Shown here: positions 23,450 to 34,484 of the stretch, in pieces
Layout: every line of letters starts with the position of its first letter
How positions within the stretch are numbered: position 1 is the first letter of the stretch
Source of the DNA: Ceratotherium simum simum
Taxonomy: Eukaryota > Chordata > Mammalia > Perissodactyla > Rhinocerotidae
DNA length: 64,000 nucleotides
Assembly: GCF_000283155.1 (NCBI RefSeq)
Contig: NW_004454193.1
Coordinates: 14,727,986 to 14,791,985 of the forward strand
Direction of reading: 5' to 3'
Made by a program: the position numbers and the translations under genes
Notes under the pieces: model-generated
Database searches by the model: none
Seen by the model: the letters and a program-made list of their open reading frames with translations, nothing else
What the model was told of the DNA's origin: nothing

Positions 23450-24565
23450 CTATTTCATTTATTGAACAAATATTTGAGTGAATACCTCATGTAAGACATT
23501 GTTCTAGGTGCTCTGGATATGCGAGGGTCAATAATAATAATTATTGACAATAATTCCTGCCTTTGTGGTGCTTGCATTCTAACAAGGGAAAACAGCTAGT
23601 ACAGAAATAAACACCAAAATAAATAAATTATACAGTATGTTAAGATATGATAAGTACTCTGGAGAAAAATAGAGATAATGTAGGTTTGGTCACGATGAGG
23701 TGAGAGCAGAGGTTGGCTGCTGTTTTAAGTAGGGTAGACAGTAGGCTTCATGACGAAGATGATGACTGAGTTTGGGGCAGTACTTGAAGGAAGTGAAATG
23801 GTTAATGATGAGGATACCTAGTGGAAGGGAATAGTCAGTGCAGAGGCCCTGAGAAGCAGCCAAGTGGCTAATATGGCTGGGACAAAGTGAGTGGGAGGTT
23901 GAGGGTAGCAGATGAGGTCTGAGCAGTAATGGCGCCAGATTATGGATGGCTTGTTCAGCCTTCTTAAAGAATTTGGCTCTAGTTATGAGGGAAATGGAAA
24001 GACGATGTAAGATATTGAACAAATGAGCAATATGAACTTATTATATGTTAAAAGGATCATTTGATTTGCTATGTTGATGAGAGATGCAGGGGTAAGATAG
24101 GAATGAAGAAGCAGAGAGACCTGTGTAGTGGTTACCTCATAAATCCATGTATCTGAATATAGTGGTTGGTACCACAACAATGAAGTGAAGGTGAACAAAA
24201 TGGTTTGGTTCTGGTTACTCTTCGAAGCCAGAGCCAACAGCGTTTCCTGCTGGTAGTCCATAGGGTATGAGAGAAAAAAGATGAGTCAAAAAAGAATCCA
24301 GGGGGCCAGCCTGGTGGTGTAGTGGTTAAATTTGGTGTGCTCTGCTTAGGCAGCCTGGGTTTGTGGGTTCGGGTCTTGGGCACAGACCTATACCACTCAT
24401 CAAGCCACACTGTAGTGGTGACCCACACACGCAATAGGGGAAGACTGGCAATGATGTTAGCTCAGGCCAATCTCGCTCACCAAAAAAAGAGAAAAAATCC
24501 AATTCTTTTGGCATTAGCATCTGAAAGGAGCTGCCTACAGCCAAGTTAAGAAACTGCAGGTAAAG
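23450..24565 (-). mobile_element. L2 LINE, ~0.9 kb antisense copy split by a SINE
   Basis: It begins 'catttattgaacaaatatttgagtgaatacctcatgtaagacattgttctaggtgctctgg'. It continues through 'tgcttgcattctaacaagg', 'gcagaggccctgagaagcagccaagtgg', 'aatatggctgggacaaagtgagtgggag' and 'agccaacagcgtttcctgctgg', the colinear antisense L2 order. ERE copy 5 splits it at 24301. Confidence 0.75.
24301..24490 (+). mobile_element. ERE SINE (copy 5), internally deleted
   Basis: Sense head 'gggggccagcctggtggtgtagtggttaaa', then 'cagacctataccactcatcaagcc' and tail 'gatgttagctcaggccaatctcgctcacc' with A's. Part of the middle is missing relative to full copies (about 190 instead of 245 bp). Target duplication is approximately AAGAATCCA/AAAAATCCA. 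It is inserted in an L2. Confidence 0.88.
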
Positions 24566-24569
24566 CAAG

Positions 24570-26128
24570 TTAAGGAAAAAAAATCAAAATATGTCTTTGG
24601 GGCATGTTATAACAAAAAATATTAAATGAAATGGATGGTAAACTCAACCCATTTATCATTTATTTCGAAATGAAAAGATGGAATACATTGATTGCTCTCA
24701 GTCTGCCTTTCCTAACCATTCCCCTGAGCAGTATAGGAAGTGAACTTAATAGAATCAGTGATATTTACTACCTTTTGAGCATAAATCTTCACTTGTTCAA
24801 TTTCAAGTGAGTAGTGTGGTCCTTACAATTACTTTTTTTCTCCAACCTGTTCAAATATTTGGCAGGAAAATGGTCTTATCAGGTCATCATGGAGCCTTCG
24901 CTATTGCTGAGCTAATAATACATTTTGGGAAAACTCCATTTACACGCTGCAGATGAAAATCTATGCCTACTCTCTATGTCACTCCCAAACACGTTGGAAG
25001 ATGAGCCACAGGGGAAGTCCATATGTTAGAAAGGCATGCTTCATTTAGCTATTGCAACACGATGGCTGAAGGGTGCTATAGATGGAGTTGCTCAGAAAAG
25101 ATTACATCTCTTGGATTCTGGCAAAGAAAAAAAAGCATAAAAAAAGGCTGTGCTAAGGGCTAAGAGCTTTATTGAAATTCTACAGAAGGCTTACAGAAAC
25201 TGTGGGCTTCTGACTTGTTATCAGGTACCTGCATTTGGGCATTCTGACACTCTATAATTGAAATTCATTGCTCGACCTTTAGTCTATAAAAATGGTATGC
25301 TGTCATTAACACTGACTGCTTGCTATATTCTCCTGTCACTCCTCAGGCCAGCTTAAACCATCTCAGATGAAATAGCCTATTTCATGTCAGACCTTAGAGT
25401 TTGCCACTATTAAAGTCGAAAGGTAAAGCGGTGTTTAGTAATGTGGTAAAGACTAATGCAGCAGGCTTGCTAGAGAAGTAGGAGTCTTTCTTTTTTTTAA
25501 TTCCCTTAAAAATTAATGCTCTCCTATGGTACCATCTCTATTGCACTCTTCCTGTCAGAATGAGAATTATTACTTTTTTAATTGCATTTTAATTTAACCT
25601 GCTAATGCCACACTATCTACCTTACACTTTAAGAAGTATTTGAATGTTAGTTCAGCAATGAGACAAGTTAATGTAAGAATTACAAGGTAATATTTCACAT
25701 TCATGATGTGAAGAATTGAGGCAATTATGTGGATATTTCAGCCAAAGAAAAAGCCGTGCTGCCATAGTTTTTTGAAATACTTAGGTAAGAGAGGAAATCC
25801 TGGATTTGGGAGATTTATTTAGCTCTTGGTTTATTCTGGAATGATTGTATTTATCACTGATGTCAAGGGTTACAGTCAGATGGTCAGGGAGACGTCTGTT
25901 GTCTCAGTTATTCACATTATAAGGGAAGTCATCTGGTTGACTGAAGAAAGAGGAGAGCCTCGCTGTTGACAACTAGAGCTGTTGAGCTGTCCCAAATTAC
26001 CTAAGCACCTAGAGCTAGTGAGGATTAACCTTCTCATGACTTAAGAAACTAAATGAAAACACCCCTGAAAATGATCCTGTCCTTTCTCTTCCACTGTATG
26101 GTCTCAGTTTTCTTTCAGGTGATTTAGA
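24570..26128. other. Unassigned DNA between L2 and LTR
   Basis: No named repeat and no gene recognised. It is one of the longer repeat-free intervals by eye and so a fair candidate for conserved non-coding sequence. I cannot judge conservation here. Confidence 0.3.
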
Positions 26129-26130
26129 AG

Positions 26131-26930
26131 TGTGGCATTGTGATTTATAATAAGAAATATATATTTGGTCTTCATCTTATTTCTGGTACAAAGCTCCTAA
26201 AACTCTTGAAATTTCTGAAGTGATGAGAATGATAAACGTGTCTTTTGATATGTAAATGAGGGAATTTTGAAATGTCCCTAGATCACCTAAGGATGGGGCT
26301 GGTCACCAGAGAAATCAACCAAGTGATTAGAGAGTTGGAACTTTCAGTTCCACACCTCTGACCTCTGTGGAGGGGAGGGGGCTGGAGGTTGAATCCATCT
26401 CCAATGGCAAAATGATTTAATCACTCATGCCTATGTAATAAAGCCTCCACAAAAACCCAAAAGGGCAGGGTTCAGAGAGCTTCCGGGTTGGTAAACAGTT
26501 ACTGGGAAAGTGGCCCGACTTGAGAGGGCATGGACTCTCAGCACCCTTTCCCCATACCTTGCCCTATGCATCTCTTCCATCTGGCTGTTCCTGAGTTATA
26601 TCCTTTCATAACAAACCAGTATTGTAGTAGATAAAATGTTTCTCTGAGTTCTATGGGCTGCTCTAGCAAACTAATCAAACCGAAGGAGGGGCATGTGGGA
26701 ACCTCCAATCTGTAGGCACTCTGTCAGAAGCACAGATAACAATCTGAACTTGTGACTGGCATCTGAAGAGGAGGGGCAGTCTTGTAGGACTGAACCCTTA
26801 ACCTGTGGAACTTGATACTATCTCCAGGTAGATAGCTCCAGAATTAAGTTGAATTGTAAGACACCCAGCTGGTGTCTGGAGAACTGTTTGGTGGTTGGGG
26901 AAAACTCCCACACACATACAGACACGATGG
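26131..26930 (+). mobile_element. Solo ERV-type LTR (copy A; MER21-like, name uncertain)
   Basis: It starts TGTGGCATTGTGATTTATAA and carries 'ccctagatcacctaaggatggggctggtcacc', 'tgtaataaagcctccacaaaaaccc' (AATAAA-type signal at about 26436), 'ccataccttgccctatgcatctcttccatctggctgttcctgag' and 'acacccagctggtgtctgg'. No internal retroviral coding sequence is present. An inverted second copy at 45.8 kb shares TCTTGTAGGACTGAACC exactly. The 3' end is uncertain. Confidence 0.7.
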
Positions 26931-27150
26931 AATTGGTGATCAGGAACATCATAGGAAGAAACGGAAAAAATGGCTTGTTTGTTTGTTTTTAACCACCACC
27001 ATGAAATGATTTTTATTAAAGCAAAATACAGTAGTTAAGAGTGATGGAAGCGGTTTTCTCAAATTAATCCTGTATTCTGTTCCAGGTGACTGATAAACTT
27101 CATATGTGCCTAACTACAGAACATTCATTTTTGTCCCTTTTTTTCTCTTT

Positions 27151-27176
27151 CCCCCCCCCCTTTTTTTTTTTTTTTT
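27151..27176 (+). repeat. C10-T16 homopolymer junction
   Basis: Ten C's (27151-27160) are followed by sixteen T's (27161-27176). The T run is the antisense A-tail of ERE copy 6. Confidence 0.9.
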
Positions 27177-27335
27177 GAGGAAGATCAGCCCTGAGCTAAC
27201 ATCCGTGCTAATCCTCCTCATTTTGCTGAGGAAGACCGGCTCTGAGCTAACATCTATTGCCAATCCTCCTCCTTTTTTATCCCCTCAAAGCCCCTGTAGA
27301 TAGTTGTATGTCATAGTTGCACATCCTTCTAGTTG
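27161..27335 (-). mobile_element. ERE SINE (copy 6), 5'-truncated
   Basis: Antisense: T16, 'gaggaagatcagccctgagctaacatccgtgc', 'gaagaccggctctgagctaacatctattgcc', then 'aaagcccctgtagatagttgtatgtcatagttgcacatccttctagttgatg', after which it stops. The tRNA-like head is missing. Subtype with the 'ctactggggcttt' block. Confidence 0.88.
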
Positions 27336-27339
27336 ATGT

Positions 27340-27955
27340 CTTTTGTTTTAAGAGTCTAAAACTTTTTTTTTTTTAATTTAAATCACAAATTCCCTTAATG
27401 TAGTCCAACAGTATTGGATTGAGTACTAGAATACTCTGATTCATATCTTGGCTTCATTACTAATGAGCATGGGATCCTAATATGGATCCCTTCCCATCTC
27501 TAGCACCAGAATCTTTACTCTAAAATAAGTAGTTTGCATTTGGAGATCTCACAGGTATTGTTTGCTCTCCTGAGCTCTGGTTCCCAGGATCTCTGCGAAT
27601 TTCCTTGCCCTTGACCAGTGCAAGATTGCTTTGGATCACCCCTCCCATTACTGAGGATTCCTTGACTTGGGGACCTGAAATTCTGAAAGATGCCTCAGTG
27701 GAGCCATGTGATGGTCCTATAAGCATCCTGACAAGATTCTCCATGCTACAACCCCCAAAATTGCCATCCTAGAGCCAATATCACACAGGGAGATGAAGGC
27801 CACCATGGGTAAGCAAGCTTTATAATTAAACTGTGATATGGCCATTGGATTTTACTATTAAGGAAGAATTAAAGAGGTTGTCATGCTCTTTGGGTGTAAA
27901 GCTCAGAGAGGCTCCCAGGAGACACAGGTGAGGCTGTGCCATAGAGACTATGTCT
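27340..27955. other. Unassigned DNA
   Basis: MIR-like text near 27430-27520 ('gagcatgggatcctaatatggatccc') is too weak to call. No gene seen. A 74-codon minus frame at 27520-27744 has no known motif. Confidence 0.3.
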
Positions 27956-27959
27956 CCAT

Positions 27960-28075
27960 ATATTTCACTACTACAGAGTAAATGCCTTGAGTGGAGTGAA
28001 ATTATACCTTATTCATCTCAGTATTCCTAGTGCTAGAACAACACCTGTTCCAGAGCAAGTGTTCAATGAATATTT
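27960..28075 (+). mobile_element. L2 LINE 3' end, sense
   Basis: 'Acagagtaaatgccttgagtggagtg..accttattcatctcagtattcctagtgctagaacaacacctgttccagagcaagtgttcaatgaatatttgg' is the sense L2 terminus. Confidence 0.65.
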
Positions 28076-28200
28076 GGAGAAAAGAGAAAGAAACAGAAAG
28101 GAAGAAAAAAAAATACAGCAAGTGAAGGTAACATAAAGGGTGAGAAAAGAGGAGAAGGGAAGGAGTCAGCACAAGTCATCACACATTCTTTTTTGGTAAT

Positions 28201-28644
28201 TGTTATGGATTGAATCTTTGTGTCCCTCCAAAATTCACATATTGAAGTCCTATCCCCCAGTGTGACTAGATTTGGAGATGGAGCCACTAAGGAAGTAATT
28301 AAGGTTAAATGAGGTCATAAGAGTGATGCCCCGATCCAATAGGATTAATGTCCTATGAGAAGAGACACCAGACAACTCGTGCGTGTTATCTCTCTCTCTC
28401 TCTCTCTCTTTCTCTCTGTCTCTCTCTCTCTCTCTCTGTGCACACAGACCAAGGAAAAAGCCAGGTTAGCACGCAGCAAGAAGGCAGCCATCTGCAACCC
28501 AAGGGGAGAGTCCTCACCTGGAACCAAATTGGCTGGCACCTTGATCACGGAATTCTAGCCTCCAGGACTTGGAGAAAATAAAATTCTGGTGCCTAAGACA
28601 CCCAGTCTAGTATTTTGTTCTGGCAGCCTGAGCAGATTAATACA
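28201..28644 (+). mobile_element. MLT1-like (MaLR/ERVL) solo LTR
   Basis: It begins TGTTATGGATTGAATCTTTG and ends in ATTAATACA. It contains 'gtccctccaaaattcacatattgaagtcct', 'gcaccttgatcacggaattctagcctcc' and 'acacccagtctagtattttgttctggcagcc', the MLT1 order. It starts TG and ends CA; flanking 5-mers GTAAT (28196-28200) and GTCAT (28645-28649) fit a 5-bp duplication with one change. A CT tract has expanded inside (28390-28438). No internal retroelement remains. Confidence 0.85.
28390..28438 (+). repeat. (CT)n tract inside the MLT1-like LTR
   Basis: CT units with occasional TTT and GT interruptions. The tract lies within the LTR and lengthens it. Confidence 0.9.
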
Positions 28645-28654
28645 GTCATCTATC

Positions 28655-30610
28655 CAAAAACCAGGATACTTTAACTTTGCTGGACTCAACCAAAGAAAAT
28701 TCTTTTTCTGTCTCTCCTCTTATCAAAGTCATCCTTCTAACTTCTGTTCAAGTAGTCTATCTCCACTAAAGCTTTCCCCAACTCTTCAGCCCCAACCAGT
28801 CTCTTCTCTTTCTGATTTCCTATAGCCTTTGGTCTTTGACGTGGTTTTTTATCTTTACCACATGAGGGGTTTTTTGCAAAATTCTGACACTCACACTGTT
28901 CTAGAACAATTAGATCACAAACTCTGATGATGAGAGCCAGACTTCATGTTTTAATGCTCCTCTTTTTGGTTTATTTAGGGATGTTTTGGGTAATTAAATT
29001 GATGTGCTCATTATTCTATAGACTTTTCTGGGAATAAGATCCCTAATTGTGCTATGCCTCTATCTTTATGTCATGAGATAAAAATTTGAATACCTAATTC
29101 AAGAATATATTTATTTTTTGTTTATTCACAACTAAAGTTTTATTTGATAGAGGCAATGCAATGTACCCTTGATCAACATGTTGTAGAGAAAATACATGAT
29201 ATTTACATCCCAGGACAAAAAGCCACCCGTGGTAAACAATGCTCTTTGAGTTGTCTTTATAACCTAAGTGAGTTAGGATACGTTTAAAGGATATGAAGGA
29301 AAGTTGTATCCCCCCATAAAATCCCTACGGTTGTGCTGTGGTCAAGAAATTCTATAAAATGGATTTCTATAAATCAATCAACCCCCCCATGAAGGCAGAA
29401 ATAAGATAGGCTGATTTTATAATTCATACATTTTTTATTTGCTCTCCTATCATGGTAACTATAATTGATCTCTGATGCAAAAAACTTATCCCTTTTGTAA
29501 ATGAGAACAAACATTTTTTAACCAAAAATAAAAACAAAAACAAAAACTTGTTGTGAGCCTTCTGCCTGGGGAAGATCCTGGTGAGATAGATGTAAAAGAG
29601 AAGCAGAACAGATGTGGAGGTAACTCCACTCTCTACAGAAGAAACGAAAAGAATATATTTTAAAGGATGGTTGTTGTTCCAGGAGGGCCATACCAAGAAG
29701 GAACATATGATACTCATCTCTACTAGCAGAGAGAAGTTGCCATTTTGTAAATAGTGCCAATGGTGGTGGTTATGGTTGTTGACGTGGTGGTGGGGCAGAA
29801 GGCAAATAGCAGTCATTAATCTTAACTAAAAGCCTGTGAGGTTGAACACCTCATTCACTTACACATCAACAGAAGTCAGAATTCTACCTGAATACAGATA
29901 CAAATATACATATAGATTCAAAAATAATTAGCTAAGAGTGATTCAATAAACTAGTTCATTCATAAGGAAAACACAAGCCACCATGCAAAAGAAACAACCA
30001 GAGTACAAGATAACATTTTTAAAATTCAAAATGATTTCATGCTCCCCATAAATGGGCAGAGGGGTTTTCAGGGAAGAGTTAAATAAAGGAACTATCCTAA
30101 ATAAAGTTGAAGTTAAGAGACAAGAAAGATTTTGAATTTTTAATATCTGTCTACTGGAAGCTCAAATATTACTCTTTTATAAGAGTAATAAAGTATATAG
30201 ATAAAGAATATTAAAAGGAAATTGAAAATTAAAGTAAAAAGTTAATCTTTACATTAGATGAGCATGATTTCAGGCAAATCGCTAAATGCATAAGTGTGCA
30301 GATAGGTACACATTCAAAAAAATCTAATAATGAAATCACATTTTATAAAAAATGTAATAAAATGTATTAAATGCAAATTTACTTAAAGTAGAATGAGAAC
30401 AAATTGGAGCAATTGCTGAATTTCAAATAAATGTTACCTTATCACAAAGAAGAAAAAAGAATACTACTACAGAATAAAATTTTCTTGAGCTGAAGAAACA
30501 CATTAGTCTTTAGAGTGAAAGCATCTACTGAGGGCCACATGGTTAATGACCAAGACCCATACCTGGCTCCTCCTTTGGAGAATTCCAGGGATATAGAGAA
30601 ACCTAGAAAT
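28655..30610. other. Unassigned AT-rich DNA
   Basis: Largest frame is 130 codons on the minus strand (29424-29816). It is rich in His/Phe/Leu, partly derived from A/T- and GGT-rich sequence, and overlapped by another frame. I regard it as chance. No repeat named with confidence. Confidence 0.3.
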
Positions 30611-30618
30611 ATCTCACA

Positions 30619-30785
30619 GAAAGGAAAGAAAAAGAGAAAGAATAAAGGGAAGGAAAAATAATAAAAGGAGAAGAAGTGAAGGAAATGAAAGAGGATGAAG
30701 AAAAGAGAAGGAAAAGAATTAAAAGGAAGGAGAAAGTCAAGAAAAGAAGAAAAAGCAGGATAGAGGGGGAGGAAGGGTAAAGAAG
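30619..30785 (+). repeat. Polypurine (GA-rich) tract
   Basis: About 165 bases almost free of pyrimidines, built of AAAGG, GGAAA and AGAAG words. Homopurine tracts with partial mirror symmetry can form triplex (H-DNA). A second purine run follows at about 30885-30935. Confidence 0.85.
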
Positions 30786-30789
30786 TCAT

Positions 30790-31540
30790 GGGTGCTATTT
30801 GTTTTCTTTTATCTGATTAGCTCTCTTTTTCTAATTCCCTGCATGTATCACTTTTATAATTATAAGAAAACCTATTTTATTTCTAAAAGAAAGAAAGGAA
30901 AAGAAAGAAGACGTGAAGAGAAGGAAAAGACAATCAACCACCAGTGAGAAATTCCATTTGCTCCTAACACTCAAGATCACTGCGTTTTTTAAGTTTTTCC
31001 TAAATTATTCCCAGGCAAGACACCCTGAGGCACTGGCAAAACATTACTCTGTGATGAAACATTTTCTCATTTATTGGAATTATTTTTACAAAGATGTTTC
31101 TCCCATGAGACTGATTAGTTGGAGGCAGGGATCATGGCTTAGCCATGGCTGTGCACCCGGAACTGAAAAAGGGTCTTGAATATCTCAGGGTTTAACCTGT
31201 GTGCTGCAGGTATGCAGAAGGAAGAAGGCAGGGTCATCAAAGAAAGAAAGGAGGCATATAATTAAGTAAAAAACAAACAAAATAATTTGAAATAGGTTGA
31301 ATAAATTCTTAGGAAAACTTGGTTAAATCTTAAATACTTACAACCCTACATGGAATATTAAATATTAAAAAACAAAATATATCAAAAGACAAGAAGAATT
31401 GTGAGTAATTAAGATGGCTTATGAAGAATCTTTTAATTCCAAAAAAGACGAATCCTTGTTTTTCGGCTGTGCCTTGTGAGAACAGTATCAACATCTACTA
31501 CAAAGTTCTCATAAACATGATATATTAAGAAATGGATATT
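30790..31540. other. Unassigned DNA
   Basis: An 88-codon plus frame at 30913-31179 starts in the second purine tract and has no recognisable domain. No gene called. Confidence 0.3.
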
Positions 31541-31543
31541 TCT

Positions 31544-31790
31544 GAGTCAGCCCTGATGGCCTAGCGGTTAAAGCTCAATGCGCTCTGCTTCGGGGGCCTG
31601 AGTTTGGTTGCCAGTTGGGAAACCACACCACCCCTCTGTCAGTAGCCATGCTGTGGTGATGGCTCACACAGAAGAACTAGAACGAGTTACAACTAAATGT
31701 ACAACTATGTACTGGGGCTTTGGAGAGAAAAAAAAGAGGAAGATTGGCAACAGATGTTAATTCAGGGCGAATTTTTCCCAGCAGAAAAAA
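31544..31790 (+). mobile_element. ERE SINE (copy 7), older
   Basis: Diverged sense copy: 'gagtcagccctgatggcctagcggttaaagc', 'gctctgcttcgggggcctg', 'tgtacaactatgtactggggctttgg', tail 'agattggcaacagatgttaattcagggc' then A's. Flanks AATGGATATTTC (31531-31542) and AATAGATATTCC (31791-31802) look like a decayed target duplication. Confidence 0.88.
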
Positions 31791-31915
31791 AATAGATATT
31801 CCTTCTTATTAATGAAGAGGTGAAATTCTATCCATGCTTATATGTCTGAATTTAACTTTTATATCCATCTTAGAGGATGAGAGACAGCCTTATAAAGTTC
31901 ACCTGTACCAGATAA

Positions 31916-31938
31916 TGGTGGTGGTGGTGGTGGTGGTA
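31916..31938 (+). repeat. (GGT)n microsatellite
   Basis: About seven GTG/GGT units in a row. Confidence 0.9.
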
Positions 31939-31989
31939 TTAGTGATAATGATCAAAAATCACGACCACCATTTATGGGCTGCCAACAGT

Positions 31990-32170
31990 GGCAGTCTGGC
32001 AAGAACTTTGCTAGGGATTTATCTCATGTAATCCCCACTTCAACCTTTGTGAAGCTAGTGTTACAACTTCCACTGGAAATGGAGTCTTGAGACTTGCTCA
32101 ATCCTATCTACCCAGCAGTTACTGGAGCTGGGCTGCAAATCTGGATCTGTCTGGTTCAGAGATCATGTTT
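31990..32170 (-). mobile_element. MIR SINE, antisense
   Basis: 'Gggatttatctcatgtaatccccacttcaacctttgtgaagctagtg' and 'agcagttactggagctgggctgcaaatctggatctgtctgg' match the antisense MIR order. Confidence 0.65.
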
Positions 32171-32174
32171 GTCC

Positions 32175-32795
32175 ATTTTCTCACCCTGTCTACTGAGGAG
32201 GCGCTTCCCTCTGCATGACTAACCTCCTTCTATGAGCTTTGTTGCCAAAATGCTACTTTGGATCCCAATTTCCTGTGTCAAGATACAAACAATTTGTCAT
32301 TTCTGCAGTCACACACTTTTGGCTCCTGTCAGCTCTGTTAAAAAACCATATCATCTGTAGGTTTTCCACTCTCTAAGCAACTTGTGGATTTCATACTCCC
32401 ATGCAAGCAACTTGTCACATTTTCAGTTTTCTCACACATTCCAATTCAAAAGTGATCCCAGTTCTGTTTCATTTAATTCTTCTTTTTGTTGAAAATGCCC
32501 ATTCAGTCAGAGCATTAGTGTCCAAACTCTCATCGTTACATAATCCCTCTGCTTTGACACAAAAGATCTTTCAGCAAATCAATTACCCTTTTTCTTAACT
32601 TGTACAACAAATTTCTTTTTGAATTATGTATTGGAAGGCTAACTGCATGTAACCGCTGTTTGAGTCATTGACTATGTCCTTGGTGTCATAAATGAAGTCT
32701 TTCTTCCCTTTTTTGCCACTGTACTCCAATGTCAAAGGAATAAGAAAGAACAGTGGAATGGAAAACACTACTAAACCTAGAGAAGTGATGGGTTT
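32175..32795. other. Unassigned DNA
   Basis: No gene or named repeat. Open frames of 65-70 codons on each strand have no motif. Confidence 0.3.
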
Positions 32796-32799
32796 CATC

Positions 32800-32930
32800 T
32801 CTGACACTCCCAGTAGCCTTTCACTGAGCAGTTTTAGATAAACTACTCAGTTAATCTGAATCCCAGATTCTTCTTCTATGGAGATGATAATGTATGTCCC
32901 ATCTGCCTCATGAGATAGGTTAAAAAAAAT
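32800..32930 (+). mobile_element. MIR SINE fragment, sense
   Basis: 'Tagataaactactcagttaatctgaatcccagattcttcttctatggagatgataatgtatgtcccatctgcctcatgagat' follows the sense MIR core. Confidence 0.55.
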
Positions 32931-32934
32931 ACTA

Positions 32935-33605
32935 TGAACTATATTTTTGAACTACAACTTGATGTAAATGAGTTACTAAACTGAATTCTCTACTTTGTAA
33001 ATATGTAAATTTTATGCTAAAATGGGTGTTTTGTCTTTATTATAATTGATTCATTTAAGCAAGCTATTTTCTGATTGTCAAAATTCTTTAAACTGAAATT
33101 CACTTGGACCAACATTCCAAACTAGTTTATAAATGACAAAGATATTAGTGGGATATTGGTAGTAATTCTCCTAAATAAAAACTCTAGCTACCAAACTCGT
33201 CTTGAGATTATAAACAGATATTCCTGGGGACACTTTGCAACCCTATAAATACAACTCCTTGTAAGGACTCAAGTTGCATAATATATAACACAATACACAC
33301 ACAGGAAAACATATGGCTTTACTTAAAAAATGGCTATATTATTCATAAGTAGTGTGTATGTATATGTGTGTATACATATATATAAATATACATATACATA
33401 TATACACAAAAGGACATATATACATCCCTGTAAGGGCAAGATTATGGCCACTTGGAGGCCTCCAACAAAACAACTAGCATGGAAACTACCTTTGTATTGA
33501 AATCATATGTGCGTTCCCTAAAAAAATAATAAAAAGGAAATAAAGAGAATTTTTGTCCGAGTTTGCAGAGAGGAAATGAAGTAACAGCATGTTCTAATGG
33601 AAGGC
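32935..33605. other. Unassigned DNA with AT/CA repeat
   Basis: Low-complexity TATATG/CATATA tract at 33351-33420; the remainder is unassigned. Confidence 0.5.
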
Positions 33606-33609
33606 ATCT

Positions 33610-33720
33610 TTTATCTAGTGACCTGCAGACCTGTGACATTCTTAGCTAGAATATTATTCATTGTGAATTCATGTTCAACTCTCTGACCTCAATTTCCTCA
33701 TCTATTAAATTTGTGGGGAG
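33610..33720 (+). mobile_element. MIR SINE fragment, sense
   Basis: 'Tgttcaactctctgacctcaatttcctcatctattaaatttgtgggg' matches the MIR core ('cctcagtttcctcatctgtaaaatgggg'). Confidence 0.55.
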
Positions 33721-33724
33721 TCGG

Positions 33725-34265
33725 GAAGAAGTTATGATCAAATCTAGCTTTAGAAAACTTAATTAAAATTAAAAAAAAAAAAGACGAGTGGAAATCAACA
33801 GAGATTCCCTAAGTCCTGAGTGAAATTTGTAGGCCAAATCAAGTGTTCTATTTACAGTCTTTGTTTCAAGGAAAAGAATTTAATAAGCTTCCAAGTTGAA
33901 AAAAATTACATTCCTACGTGCCAAACTTATGGGTAGCTTCTGATTTTACCAAATAGCGTTCAATTTCCAGTGAAAAATGACTGTGACCCAAAAGGACTGA
34001 TTTCTGTAGCTCACCTGTCAGTCAAATGTAAGGGCAGCATGGAAACAGTCTAAATCAGAAAATTCTACAAGATTGCCTCTTCAAAATCCAGAAATTATTA
34101 AAGTACCCCATAAAAGAGTGAAGTGCATTTAAAATCTCATTGCCTGTTATAGAGATTAGTAAATAGCAATCTGTTGGGGGGGGTAGATTAATTGATCAAT
34201 TAACACAACATTAGAAAAAATAGATATTTCAGGTCTAACATGAATGGGTTGAAGAAGACAACACA
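33725..34265. other. Unassigned DNA
   Basis: A G8 run is at 34176-34183. No gene or named repeat. Confidence 0.3.
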
Positions 34266-34269
34266 TATT

Positions 34270-34480
34270 TACTGAGGCTGTTTCCCTGTCACTATTTTTT
34301 ATTTATTAGCTCATCTAACCCTCATGATAATTCTAGGCTTATCTTTGTTTTACAGGTAAGAACATTGAAGATCAGACAGTAAATCATTTGTTCTTCGGCA
34401 TGCAACTTGTGAGTAAATGCTTGAAATCATATTGTAGAAGACAGCTCCATCTGGCACAAAATATCAAATTTATTTCTCTA
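34270..34480 (-). mobile_element. MIR SINE, antisense
   Basis: 'Ttagctcatctaaccctcatgataattctagg..ttttacaggtaagaacattgaagatcagacag' matches antisense MIR. Confidence 0.6.
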
Positions 34481-34484
34481 CACC

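Noticed and set aside
29424..29816. 130-codon minus-strand frame starting with His/Asn-rich sequence
   Set aside because: The N-terminus is translated GGT/GTG-rich DNA and no domain is recognisable.
30442..30789. 115-codon minus-strand frame rich in Phe/Leu/Ser
   Set aside because: It is the complement of the polypurine tract; the hydrophobic look follows from TTC/CTT codons.
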